DNA of 10,421 bases from an uncultured Lachnospiraceae bacterium (GTDB taxonomy: Bacteria > Bacillota > Clostridia > Lachnospirales > Lachnospiraceae): contig CANQQN010000057.1 of the NCBI GenBank assembly GCA_947625995.1, forward strand, positions 1 through 10,421. The letters are read 5' to 3'. Below, piece after piece: positions 1-6,480 of this stretch (the stretch's first letter is position 1; each line of letters opens with the position of its first letter). Below the pieces are notes generated by a model, which was not told where the DNA came from, made no database searches, and worked only from the letters and a program-made list of their open reading frames with translations. The position numbers and the translations under genes are program-made.

Positions 1-1
1 T

Positions 2-256
2 CTGCTGATGCAGTTTCAGAGTGATATCCTGCAGGCGCCGGTACAACGTCCGGCGATCAGCGAGACTACGGCGCTTGGGGCGGCCTGCCTTGCGGGGCTT
101 GCCGTCGGCTATTTTAAGGATCTGGAAGAACTGACAGGGTTGAATGAGGTGCAGGATGTATTTGTGCCGAAAATGGCGGCGGAGCAAAGCAGCCGGCTTT
201 ATGAGGGCTGGCTGGCAGCTGTCAGGGCGGCATGCGCCTTTTCAAATAAAGAATAA
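2..256 (+). CDS. glpK: Glycerol kinase, C-terminal fragment (gene begins before the window)
   Basis: Only the last 84 residues are visible; the reading frame is open to the window edge, so the ATG at 8 is an internal methionine and not a start. The stretch MQFQSDIL followed by ETTALGAACLAGLAVG and FKDLEEL is the characteristic end of the FGGY-family C-terminal domain of glycerol kinase. The later F-V-P-K-M and YEGWLAAV pattern also fits the GlpK C-terminal helix. By family knowledge the enzyme phosphorylates glycerol with ATP to sn-glycerol 3-phosphate in the cytoplasm, feeding glycolysis and phospholipid synthesis. The catalytic N-terminal domain is outside the window, so activity cannot be judged. 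No terminator is seen after the stop; the next gene starts 25 bases later, so read-through into it is possible. Another FGGY sugar kinase is the alternative, but the ETTALGAA block favours GlpK. Confidence 0.9.
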   Translation: MLMQFQSDILQAPVQRPAISETTALGAACLAGLAVGYFKDLEELTGLNEVQDVFVPKMAAEQSSRLYEGWLAAVRAACAFSNKE

Positions 257-281
257 AAAGAAAAATAATATGGAGGACGAC

Positions 282-947
282 ATGAAAAAGATAGTTAAGG
301 TTGCAATGTTGGCTGTATGCGCCGGGGTACTTTTGCTTGCCGCCGGCTGCGGTAAAAAACCGGTAGCGGATTCCGCTGAGGCGTCCGTCAAGGGGCTTTT
401 GGAGGCTGCGAAGGAACTGGACTTTGACGAGATGGAAAAATACACCACCGATACGGAGTGGAGCGCGCGGGTGAAGGAAATGCTGACCGTGCCCGCATGG
501 GATGAATTCATTCATATCACGGCGCCGAAAATGACTTATGAGATCAGTGACGTGAAGGAAGAGGGTGGCACCACAAAAGTGACTGCAAAGATCACGTACT
601 TTGACGCCGCTGATATTTACAATGACGCTATCAACGAATATTTTTCAAGGGCAATGCAGACGGTCATGGAACAGGGCGCGGACGCCAGCGAGGAAGATAT
701 CGCGGGCGTGCTGGAAGAGATCCTTTCCGAGAAAGCAGAGACTATGGAAGATAAATTTACAGAGTCTACCATCACCTTTGAGAGCAGAAAAAAGGACGGC
801 TGGAGGATCAGCAATCTGGGCGAGGATTTCAACGCTGTGCTCACAGCCACACTGACCGACGTGGCGGATGATCTGGGTAATGAAGCGGCAGAGGACGCGG
901 ACTCCATGCTGGATAGCCAGACAGAGGCGCCTGCGGCCACAGAATAA
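282..947 (+). CDS. Small secreted lipoprotein with DUF4878/DUF5105-like (NTF2-like) body
   Basis: A 221-residue protein. I place the start at 282 because GGAGG at 272-276 sits five bases upstream and the N-terminus then reads as a lipoprotein signal: lysines at 2, 3 and 6, a hydrophobic stretch at 7-21, and the lipobox L-A-A-G-C with lipidated Cys23. The longer frame opening at 144 would bury this signal. After the cysteine, the mature part (24 to about 205) has a helical start (SVKGLLEAAKELDFDEMEKY), a beta-rich middle (MTYEISDVKEEGGTTKVTAKITYFD), an acidic helical stretch, and a closing strand pair ending in DGWRISNL. This is the layout of small NTF2-like DUF4878/DUF5105 lipoproteins common in Clostridia; that family assignment is inference from pattern. 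The acidic, Ala/Glu-rich tail (180-221) is probably disordered. It should be anchored on the outer face of the membrane; the function is unknown. It lies 14 bases before rqcH and may share its transcript. Confidence 0.82.
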   Translation: MKKIVKVAMLAVCAGVLLLAAGCGKKPVADSAEASVKGLLEAAKELDFDEMEKYTTDTEWSARVKEMLTVPAWDEFIHITAPKMTYEISDVKEEGGTTKVTAKITYFDAADIYNDAINEYFSRAMQTVMEQGADASEEDIAGVLEEILSEKAETMEDKFTESTITFESRKKDGWRISNLGEDFNAVLTATLTDVADDLGNEAAEDADSMLDSQTEAPAATE

Positions 948-961
948 AGGATTGATCAGAT

Positions 962-2695
962 ATGGCATTTGACGGCATTGTAGTTGCGGCTCTCACAAAA
1001 GAGATGTCCTGTTGCCTGACAGAGGGAAGAATTTATAAGATCGCACAGCCGGAAAAGGACGAGCTGTTGCTCACCGTCAGAAAGGAGAAGGAACAATTCC
1101 TTCTCCTGATTTCTGCCGGGGCGGGACTTCCGCTTATCTATCTGACAGATGAAAAAAAAGCCGGTCCTGCCACGGCTCCCAATTTCTGTATGCTCCTTCG
1201 CAAGCATATCCAGAACGGCCGGATCGTTTCTGTTACACAGCCGGGGTTGGAGCGGATCATTGATTTTGAGATCGAGCATCGCAACGAGATGGGAGATCTG
1301 TGCAGGAAACATCTTCGCATAGAGATCATGGGCAAGCACAGCAATGTGATCTTCTGTGACGAGAGTGATAAAATTATCGACAGTATCAAGCATATTTCGG
1401 CACAGATCAGTTCTGTCCGGGAAGTGCTTCCGGGCAGAGATTATTTTGTGCCGGAAACCATGGAAAAGCTTTCTCCGCTGACCGTTTCTTTGGAAGATTT
1501 TTGCAGAGCTTTAGAGGCAAAACCCATGCCTCTTGGAAAGGCGCTTTACCAGACGTTTACAGGGATCAGTCCTGTGATGGCAGAAGAGATCCTGTTTCGT
1601 GCGTCTCTGGAATCCGATCATCCGTTTTCCTCGCTGGAGGAGGGAGAACGGCTGCGTCTCTACGGATGTTTTTGCAGGATCATGGAGGACGTGAAGACGG
1701 GGGCGTTTTCTCCCTGCATCGTTTACGACGGACGGCAGCCGGTGGAGTTTTCCGCGGTTCCCCTGAAGCAGTACGGAGATCTGGAAACGGTCTTCTTTGA
1801 GAGCATGTCAAAGGTGCTGCAGACCTATTACGGGGAGCGGAATCTGCAGAGCCGTATTCGCCAGCGCTCTGTGGATCTCAGGAAGATCGTGCAGACGGCT
1901 CTTGAGCGCAATGTGAAAAAATATGATCTGCAGAGCAGGCAGATGAAAGACACCGAAAAAATGGACAAATATAAGGTTTACGGGGAGCTTTTGCACACCT
2001 ACGGGTATCTGGCGGAGGAAGGCGCCAGATCTCTGGATGCGGAGGATTATCATACCGGGGAGATGGTCTCCATCCCTTTGGACCCGCAGCTTACGCCTCA
2101 GGAAAACGCAAAGAAGTATTTTGATCGTTACAGTAAGCTGAAGCGTACCCGGGAGGCGCTTGTGTCTCTGCTGAAAGAGACCGGAGCGGAGATCGCGCAT
2201 CTGGAATCTGTCAGCAATGCGCTGGATATCGCCCGGGGAGAGGAAGATCTGGTACAGATCAAGGAGGAACTGATCCAAGCAGGATATATTAAACGCAAGG
2301 GAAATAGCAAGAAGCCGAGGATCACCAGTACGCCTTTTCACTATATTTCCTCCGACGGTTACGAGATATTTGTGGGGAAAAACAATCTGCAGAATGAAGA
2401 ATTGACTTTTAAGGTAGCTTCCGGCAGCGACTGGTGGTTTCACGCCAAAGGGATCCCCGGCTCCCATGTGATCGTAAAGGCAAGGGGAGAGGAGCTTCCC
2501 GACCGCACCTTTGAGGAAGCGGCGGCTCTGGCGGCCCATTTTTCCAAGGGCGGCAGCAACGACAGGGTGGAAGTGGATTATGTGGAGCGGAAGCACGTGA
2601 AGAAACCTAACGGCAGTAAGCCGGGGTTTGTGGTTTACTATACCAATTATTCCATGGTGGCGAAAACAGATATTTCCCATATCCGTCAGATATAG
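962..2695 (+). CDS. rqcH: Ribosome quality-control factor RqcH (NFACT family)
   Basis: A 577-residue protein, normal for the NEMF/Rqc2/RqcH family, often labelled fibronectin-binding protein A. The NFACT-N domain starts at residue 4 (F-D-G-I) and contains NFCMLLRKHI (74-83) and LERII (96-100). A middle helical region with charged coiled-coil segments spans about 285-440. The NFACT-R domain covers about 451-577, with the hallmark DWWFHAKGIPGSHVI at 490-504 and HVKKPNGSKPG near the end. From work on Bacillus subtilis RqcH, the protein binds split 50S subunits carrying a stuck peptidyl-tRNA, recruits tRNA-Ala and adds a C-terminal alanine tail that marks the chain for proteolysis. The Asp97-Arg98 pair used there for tRNA binding reads Glu97-Arg98 here. 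A purine-rich AAAGGA at 946-951 overlaps the end of the preceding gene and probably serves as the ribosome binding site. The partner RqcP is not in the window. Confidence 0.95.
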   Translation: MAFDGIVVAALTKEMSCCLTEGRIYKIAQPEKDELLLTVRKEKEQFLLLISAGAGLPLIYLTDEKKAGPATAPNFCMLLRKHIQNGRIVSVTQPGLERIIDFEIEHRNEMGDLCRKHLRIEIMGKHSNVIFCDESDKIIDSIKHISAQISSVREVLPGRDYFVPETMEKLSPLTVSLEDFCRALEAKPMPLGKALYQTFTGISPVMAEEILFRASLESDHPFSSLEEGERLRLYGCFCRIMEDVKTGAFSPCIVYDGRQPVEFSAVPLKQYGDLETVFFESMSKVLQTYYGERNLQSRIRQRSVDLRKIVQTALERNVKKYDLQSRQMKDTEKMDKYKVYGELLHTYGYLAEEGARSLDAEDYHTGEMVSIPLDPQLTPQENAKKYFDRYSKLKRTREALVSLLKETGAEIAHLESVSNALDIARGEEDLVQIKEELIQAGYIKRKGNSKKPRITSTPFHYISSDGYEIFVGKNNLQNEELTFKVASGSDWWFHAKGIPGSHVIVKARGEELPDRTFEEAAALAAHFSKGGSNDRVEVDYVERKHVKKPNGSKPGFVVYYTNYSMVAKTDISHIRQI

Positions 2696-2732
2696 ACCGG
2701 ACCGGCAGGCTTTTTCAGAGGTTTTTGATGGC

Positions 2733-2769
2733 AGGCCCTATGGCGTCCCATGCCCGGCCGGGTCTTTTA
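2733..2769 (+). terminator. Weak intrinsic-terminator candidate after rqcH
   Basis: AGGCCC (2733-2738) can pair with GGGTCT (2760-2765) through six pairs including one G-T, and a short TTTT run (2765-2768) follows. Inside the loop, ATGG (2740-2743) can pair with CCAT (2748-2751), and a separate palindrome CCCGGCCGGG lies at 2753-2762 and would compete. The T tract is short and the loop is large, so termination is likely partial. Its position between rqcH and the yicC promoter makes a terminator sensible. Confidence 0.35.
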
Positions 2770-2772
2770 TCG

Positions 2773-2801
2773 TTGACGGCGTAAGGGAAATTTTGTATAA
2801 T
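2773..2801 (+). promoter_or_regulatory. Sigma-A promoter for the yicC-gmk-rpoZ-rimO-pgsA-cinA run
   Basis: The -35 box TTGACG (2773-2778) matches the consensus TTGACA at five of six positions. The -10 box TATAAT (2796-2801) is a full match. The spacer is exactly 17 bases. The expected transcription start is near 2808, giving a 5' leader of about 22-28 bases before the yicC start. This is the strongest promoter seen in the window, and no other clear promoter or terminator appears before the terminator at 7751-7784. Confidence 0.85.
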
Positions 2802-2835
2802 ATAACCGATCATGTATGTAAGGGGTTATATGACT

Positions 2836-3714
2836 ATGATTAAGAGTATGACAGGGTTCGGCAGAGGAGAGGCCTCTGACGAAAGCCGTAAATTCACGGT
2901 GGAGATGAAATCCGTCAATCACCGGTATTTTGATGTAAATATCCGTATGCCCAAAAAGCTGTTGGGTATGGAGTCTGCTGTGCGGGGACTGCTCAAAAAG
3001 AATATTGAGCGCGGAAAGCTGGATGTATTTATCTCTTATGAGGATCTTTCCCAGAATACAATCTCGCTCTCCTATAATCCGGCGCTTGCAAAGGAATATC
3101 TTACATATTTTGCCCATATCAGCGAGGAATTCGGCATCGAAAATGACATGACGGCGTTCAGGCTTTCAAAGTGCCCGGACGTGTTTGTGATGCAGGAACA
3201 GCCCGTAGATGAGGAGGAGCTTTGGAAGCTTCTGGAAACGGCGGTGTTAAAGGCTGTGGATCAGTTTTTGGAAGCCCGCAGGGAAGAAGGAGAACGTCTG
3301 AAGGCAGACATGCTGGAAAAGCTGGAGGTTATGGACGGCTGCGTAGATTTTATCGAACAGTTTTCCCCTGGGCTTGTGGAGGAGTACCGCCAGAAGCTGC
3401 TGGCAAAGATTCAGGAAGTATTGGGAGACGTGTCTGTTGATGAAGGAAGGATCGCCACGGAGGTGACGATCTTTGCGGATAAGATCTGTGTGGATGAAGA
3501 GACCGTACGGTTAAAGAGCCATATTGCCGGCGTGCGGGACGCGTTGGAGGCAGGCGGCGCCGTGGGAAAGAAGCTGGATTTTATCGCGCAGGAAATGAAT
3601 CGTGAAGCCAATACGATCCTTTCAAAGACCAACAGTCTGGAACTGACCAACAGGGCCATTACCCTGAAGACAGAGATTGAAAAGGTAAGAGAACAGATCC
3701 AGAATCTGGAATAG
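2836..3714 (+). CDS. yicC: YicC/YloC family endoribonuclease
   Basis: A 292-residue protein beginning M-I-K-S-M-T-G-F-G-R-G, the standard N-terminal signature of the family. The frame is open further upstream with ATGs at 2812 and 2830. The one at 2812 lies only about four bases beyond the predicted transcription start and would have no room for a ribosome binding site. The one at 2830 is possible but only four bases from AAGGGG (2820-2825). I prefer 2836 because it gives the family N-terminus with a ten-base spacing. The N-terminal YicC domain covers roughly 1-155. The C-terminal DUF1732 domain covers about 205-292 and carries VGKKLDFIAQEMNREANTI and the closing helix E-K-V-R-E-Q-I-Q-N-L-E. 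By family knowledge YicC and YloC are RNases: E. coli YicC acts on the small RNA RyhB, and YloC is the Bacillus relative. It is the first gene of the transcript and sits 17 bases from gmk. Confidence 0.94.
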   Translation: MIKSMTGFGRGEASDESRKFTVEMKSVNHRYFDVNIRMPKKLLGMESAVRGLLKKNIERGKLDVFISYEDLSQNTISLSYNPALAKEYLTYFAHISEEFGIENDMTAFRLSKCPDVFVMQEQPVDEEELWKLLETAVLKAVDQFLEARREEGERLKADMLEKLEVMDGCVDFIEQFSPGLVEEYRQKLLAKIQEVLGDVSVDEGRIATEVTIFADKICVDEETVRLKSHIAGVRDALEAGGAVGKKLDFIAQEMNREANTILSKTNSLELTNRAITLKTEIEKVREQIQNLE

Positions 3715-3731
3715 AAAAGAGATGGATAAAC

Positions 3732-4289
3732 GTGCAGGGGAGATTAGCAGTGATTTCCGGGTTTTCCGGAACAGGAAAAGGTACGCTTGTGAAGCGGCTG
3801 CTTCAGGAATATGACAATTACAGCCTTTCAGTCTCAAGGACCACACGCAGCCCAAGAGAAGGGGAAATCGACGGGGTGGATTATATTTTCAGCACTGACG
3901 AGGAATTCCGACGCCTGATCGATGAAAACGGATTTATCGAATACGCAGGGTATGTGGGCAATTATTACGGGACGCCGAGAGCCTTTGTGGAGCGGCAGCT
4001 TGCCGCGGGGAAGGATGTGCTTCTGGAGATTGAGATGCAGGGCGCGTTGAAGATCAAGGAACAGTATCCGGATGCGTTTCTGATCTTTGTGCTTCCTCCC
4101 AGTTTTCGCGAACTAAAGGAACGGCTTACGAGCCGGGGTACGGAATCTGCGGAGGTCATTGAAAAAAGAATGGCCCGGGCAAGGGATGAGATCAAATATA
4201 TAGAATATTATGACTGTCTTCTTGTCAATGATGAATTAGAGCAGTGTGTAAAAAAACTTCATGAGAAAATACAGACATACGGCAGATAA
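3732..4289 (+). CDS. gmk: Guanylate kinase
   Basis: A 185-residue cytoplasmic enzyme that converts GMP and ATP to GDP and ADP. The sequence shows the P-loop G-F-S-G-T-G-K-G-T (10-18), the GMP-binding S-R-T-T-R (35-39) with P-R-E-G-E just after, GVDY (48-51), EYAGYVGNYYGTP (70-82), the LEIEMQGALKIK segment (98-109, equivalent to the usual L-D-I-D-x-Q-G), and the lid R-L-T-S-R-G-T (131-137). All expected binding residues are present. It is about 15-20 residues shorter than typical Gmk, mainly at the C-terminus. The start is GTG with no convincing ribosome binding site. An ATG at 3722 in another frame would give an M-D-K-R-A-G start if one G of the run 3737-3740 were absent, so the exact start is uncertain. 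In many Firmicutes a small remA gene sits between yicC and gmk; here the gap is only 17 bases. The enzyme is a known target of (p)ppGpp in Firmicutes. Confidence 0.94.
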   Translation: MQGRLAVISGFSGTGKGTLVKRLLQEYDNYSLSVSRTTRSPREGEIDGVDYIFSTDEEFRRLIDENGFIEYAGYVGNYYGTPRAFVERQLAAGKDVLLEIEMQGALKIKEQYPDAFLIFVLPPSFRELKERLTSRGTESAEVIEKRMARARDEIKYIEYYDCLLVNDELEQCVKKLHEKIQTYGR

Positions 4290-4324
4290 AAGCAAAAATA
4301 AAAGCCGGAAAGGAGCGCTAAAAG

Positions 4325-4567
4325 ATGTTAAGACCGTCTTATAATGACCTGATGAAAGTGGTAAACAGCGAAGTTGAGGAGGGAGAGCAGCCCGTGATCA
4401 ACAGCCGGTACAGTATTGTGCTTGCCACCTCAAAGCGGGCGAGACAGATCATTGCCGGAGAGGAACCTCTTGTGGATATGCCCAGCAACAAACCGCTTTC
4501 CATAGCGGTTGAGGAACTGAACGAGGGCAAGATCAAGATCGTGGGAGACGAAGAAGAAAGCGAATAA
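4325..4567 (+). CDS. rpoZ: RNA polymerase omega subunit
   Basis: An 80-residue protein starting M-L-R-P-S-Y-N-D-L, with the central N-S-R-Y-S-I-V-L-A-T-S-K-R-A-R-Q (26-41) that forms the conserved core helix of omega, then K-P-L-S-I-A-V-E-E-L and an acidic tail. Omega binds the C-terminal part of the beta' subunit and helps assemble and stabilise RNA polymerase. The short length and the P-S-Y start are usual for Clostridia. A strong Shine-Dalgarno AAAGGAG (4309-4315) lies nine bases before the ATG, so it is well translated despite being inside the run. It follows gmk by 35 bases, a pairing conserved across many bacteria, and precedes rimO by five. Confidence 0.95.
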   Translation: MLRPSYNDLMKVVNSEVEEGEQPVINSRYSIVLATSKRARQIIAGEEPLVDMPSNKPLSIAVEELNEGKIKIVGDEEESE

Positions 4568-4572
4568 AGAAA

Positions 4573-5904
4573 ATGGAGCAGACAAGGATCATGTTTGTAT
4601 CCCTTGGATGCGATAAAAATCTGGTAGATACGGAAGTGATGCTGGGTCTGTTGTCCTCTGAGGGGTATACGTTTACAAACGAAGAAGAAAACGCCGATGT
4701 GTTCATCGTCAATACCTGCTGCTTTATCAATGACGCAAAGGAAGAAAGTATACAGACGCTGATCGACCTTGGCGCCTATAAAGAGACGGGAAGCTGCAAA
4801 GCCCTGATCGCCACAGGCTGTCTCGCGCAGCGGTACGCCGAAGATATCCGCAGGGAGATCCCGGAAGTGGACGCCATTGTGGGCACCACCGCTTATGACG
4901 GGATCGTTCAGGTACTGAGAGAAGTGCTTACGGGCGGCAGAGAAACACATCTTCAGGATATTGACAGGCTTCCGGAAGGAAAAGGACAACGCGTGGTCAC
5001 CACAGGGGGCCACTATGCCTACTTAAAGATCGCGGAAGGCTGTGACAAGCACTGTACTTACTGTGTGATCCCGTCCATCCGCGGCCGGTACAGAAGCGTG
5101 CCTATGGAACAGCTGACAGAGGAAGCAGAGAAGCTGGCTGCGCAGGGGGTAAAGGAACTGATCCTTGTGGCGCAGGAGACGACCCTTTACGGGACGGATC
5201 TGTACGGTACAAAGCGCCTGCCTATGCTTCTGCGCAGTCTCTGCCGTATTCAGGGTATAGAATGGATCCGGATCCTCTACTGTTATCCGGAGGAACTGAC
5301 GGAGGAACTCATCCGCACCATGAAGGAAGAACCAAAGATCTGCCATTATCTGGATCTTCCCATTCAGCACTGTAACGATCAGGTGTTGAAGCGGATGGGC
5401 AGGCGTACGGACAAAAGACAGCTGACAGAACAGATCCAAAGGCTGCGCCGGGAGATCCCCGACATCTGTATCCGTACCACGCTGATCACCGGCTTCCCCG
5501 GGGAGACGGAGGAACAGTTTGCGGAACTGATGGAGTTTGTGGAAGAAACCGCCTTTGACAGGCTTGGAGTTTTTACCTATTCACCGGAGGAAAATACTCC
5601 GGCGGCGTCCATGGAACAGCAGGTGCCGGAGGATATAAAGGATGCCCGCAGGAATCAACTGATGGAACTGCAGCAGGAGATCGCATTTGAAAAATGTGAG
5701 GAGATGACCGGCAGAGTGCTGACAGTGATGATCGAGGGCAGCCTGCCGGAAGAAAATGCTTATGTGGGCAGGACCTACCGGGACGCGCCCGATGTGGACG
5801 GATACATTTTTGTACAGACAGATGAGATGCTTGTAACGGGAGACTTTGTCTCCGTGAAAGTGACAGGCGCGCTGGATTACGACCTGATCGGCGTGCCGGT
5901 ATAA
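4573..5904 (+). CDS. rimO: Ribosomal protein S12 methylthiotransferase RimO
   Basis: A 443-residue radical-SAM enzyme that methylthiolates the beta-carbon of a conserved aspartate of ribosomal protein S12 (Asp89 in E. coli), using S-adenosylmethionine and two 4Fe-4S clusters. The N-terminal MTTase domain has the three auxiliary-cluster cysteines Cys12 (S-L-G-C-D-K-N), Cys49 (N-T-C) and Cys83 (T-G-C). The radical-SAM cluster is C-x3-C-x2-C at 157, 161 and 164 (G-C-D-K-H-C-T-Y-C). The segment F-I-N-D-A-K-E-E-S-I after Cys49 favours RimO over the tRNA enzymes MiaB and MtaB. A C-terminal TRAM domain spans about 375-443 and ends Y-D-L-I-G. The chosen ATG is five bases after rpoZ and has only a weak purine-rich signal (AAAGAAA), suggesting translational coupling. 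An in-frame ATG at 4591 is an alternative but would leave almost nothing before the first strand. Confidence 0.95.
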   Translation: MEQTRIMFVSLGCDKNLVDTEVMLGLLSSEGYTFTNEEENADVFIVNTCCFINDAKEESIQTLIDLGAYKETGSCKALIATGCLAQRYAEDIRREIPEVDAIVGTTAYDGIVQVLREVLTGGRETHLQDIDRLPEGKGQRVVTTGGHYAYLKIAEGCDKHCTYCVIPSIRGRYRSVPMEQLTEEAEKLAAQGVKELILVAQETTLYGTDLYGTKRLPMLLRSLCRIQGIEWIRILYCYPEELTEELIRTMKEEPKICHYLDLPIQHCNDQVLKRMGRRTDKRQLTEQIQRLRREIPDICIRTTLITGFPGETEEQFAELMEFVEETAFDRLGVFTYSPEENTPAASMEQQVPEDIKDARRNQLMELQQEIAFEKCEEMTGRVLTVMIEGSLPEENAYVGRTYRDAPDVDGYIFVQTDEMLVTGDFVSVKVTGALDYDLIGVPV

Positions 5905-5921
5905 GAAACCATGAGAAAGGG

Positions 5922-5932
5922 AAAGGTAAGGA
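5922..5932 (+). promoter_or_regulatory. Ribosome binding site that fixes the pgsA start
   Basis: AAAGG at 5922-5926 lies eight bases before the ATG at 5935, with a second AAGGA at 5928-5932 too close to act alone. The earlier in-frame ATG at 5911 has no such site, so 5935 is preferred. Confidence 0.6.
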
Positions 5933-5934
5933 TT

Positions 5935-6477
5935 ATGAATCTACCAAACAAACTGACGATCCTGAGAGTGCTGATGATTCCTTTTTTTGTTCTGTTCATG
6001 CTGTTGGATCCTGACAGTATGACATATAGGTACATTGCCCTCGCGATTTTTATCGTGGCAAGTCTGACAGATACGCTGGACGGTTACATCGCGAGAAAAT
6101 ACCACCTTGTGACCAATTTCGGAAAATTTATGGATCCTCTGGCGGATAAGCTTCTTGTGAGCGCGGCCATGATCTGTATGGTGGAGACGGCGCAGCTGCC
6201 GGCATGGGTAGTGATCGTCATCATCAGCCGTGAGTTTATTATCAGCGGATTTCGTCTGGTTGCTTCCGACAACGGCGTTGTGATCGCCGCCAGCTATTGG
6301 GGCAAGGTGAAGACGGTAGTGCAGATGTTGATGATCATTCTGCTGATCCTGAACCTTCCTTACCTCTGGTATCAGATCCTCTGTGTGGTATTTATCTGGC
6401 TGGCAGTAATTTTGACGGTTGTTTCCCTTGTGGATTATCTGAGAAAGAACAGAGAGGTACTGAAAGAAGGAAAATAA
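5935..6477 (+). CDS. pgsA: CDP-diacylglycerol--glycerol-3-phosphate 3-phosphatidyltransferase
   Basis: A 180-residue integral membrane enzyme that swaps CMP on CDP-diacylglycerol for glycerol 3-phosphate, giving phosphatidylglycerol phosphate, the first committed step to phosphatidylglycerol and cardiolipin. The start at 5935 gives the usual N-terminus M-N-L-P-N-K-L-T-I-L-R. The CDP-alcohol phosphotransferase signature D-G-x2-A-R-x8-G-x3-D-x3-D is complete: Asp49, Gly50, Ala53, Arg54, Gly63, Asp67 and Asp71, with Asp46 just ahead. Hydrophobic segments near 9-24, 30-45, 72-82, 88-107, 127-145 and 147-167 fit the five- to six-helix fold. R-E-F (99-101) and G-K-x-K-T (123-127) are typical of PgsA rather than phosphatidylserine synthase. 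It lies between rimO and cinA, three bases from the latter; pgsA-cinA adjacency is common in Firmicutes. Confidence 0.94.
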   Translation: MNLPNKLTILRVLMIPFFVLFMLLDPDSMTYRYIALAIFIVASLTDTLDGYIARKYHLVTNFGKFMDPLADKLLVSAAMICMVETAQLPAWVVIVIISREFIISGFRLVASDNGVVIAASYWGKVKTVVQMLMIILLILNLPYLWYQILCVVFIWLAVILTVVSLVDYLRKNREVLKEGK

Positions 6478-6480
6478 AGT

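Noticed and set aside
239..269. Promoter-like TTTTCA and AATAAT before the lipoprotein gene
   Set aside because: The spacing is 19 bases, the -35 box is weak, and the predicted transcription start would fall within the Shine-Dalgarno site.
144..281. N-terminal extension of the lipoprotein from the ATG at 144
   Set aside because: It overlaps the end of glpK and would hide the lipoprotein signal; GGAGG at 272-276 points to 282.
1808..2680. Antisense open frame (290 codons) opposite rqcH
   Set aside because: Complement of the conserved NFACT-R and coiled-coil coding region, with no recognisable protein features.
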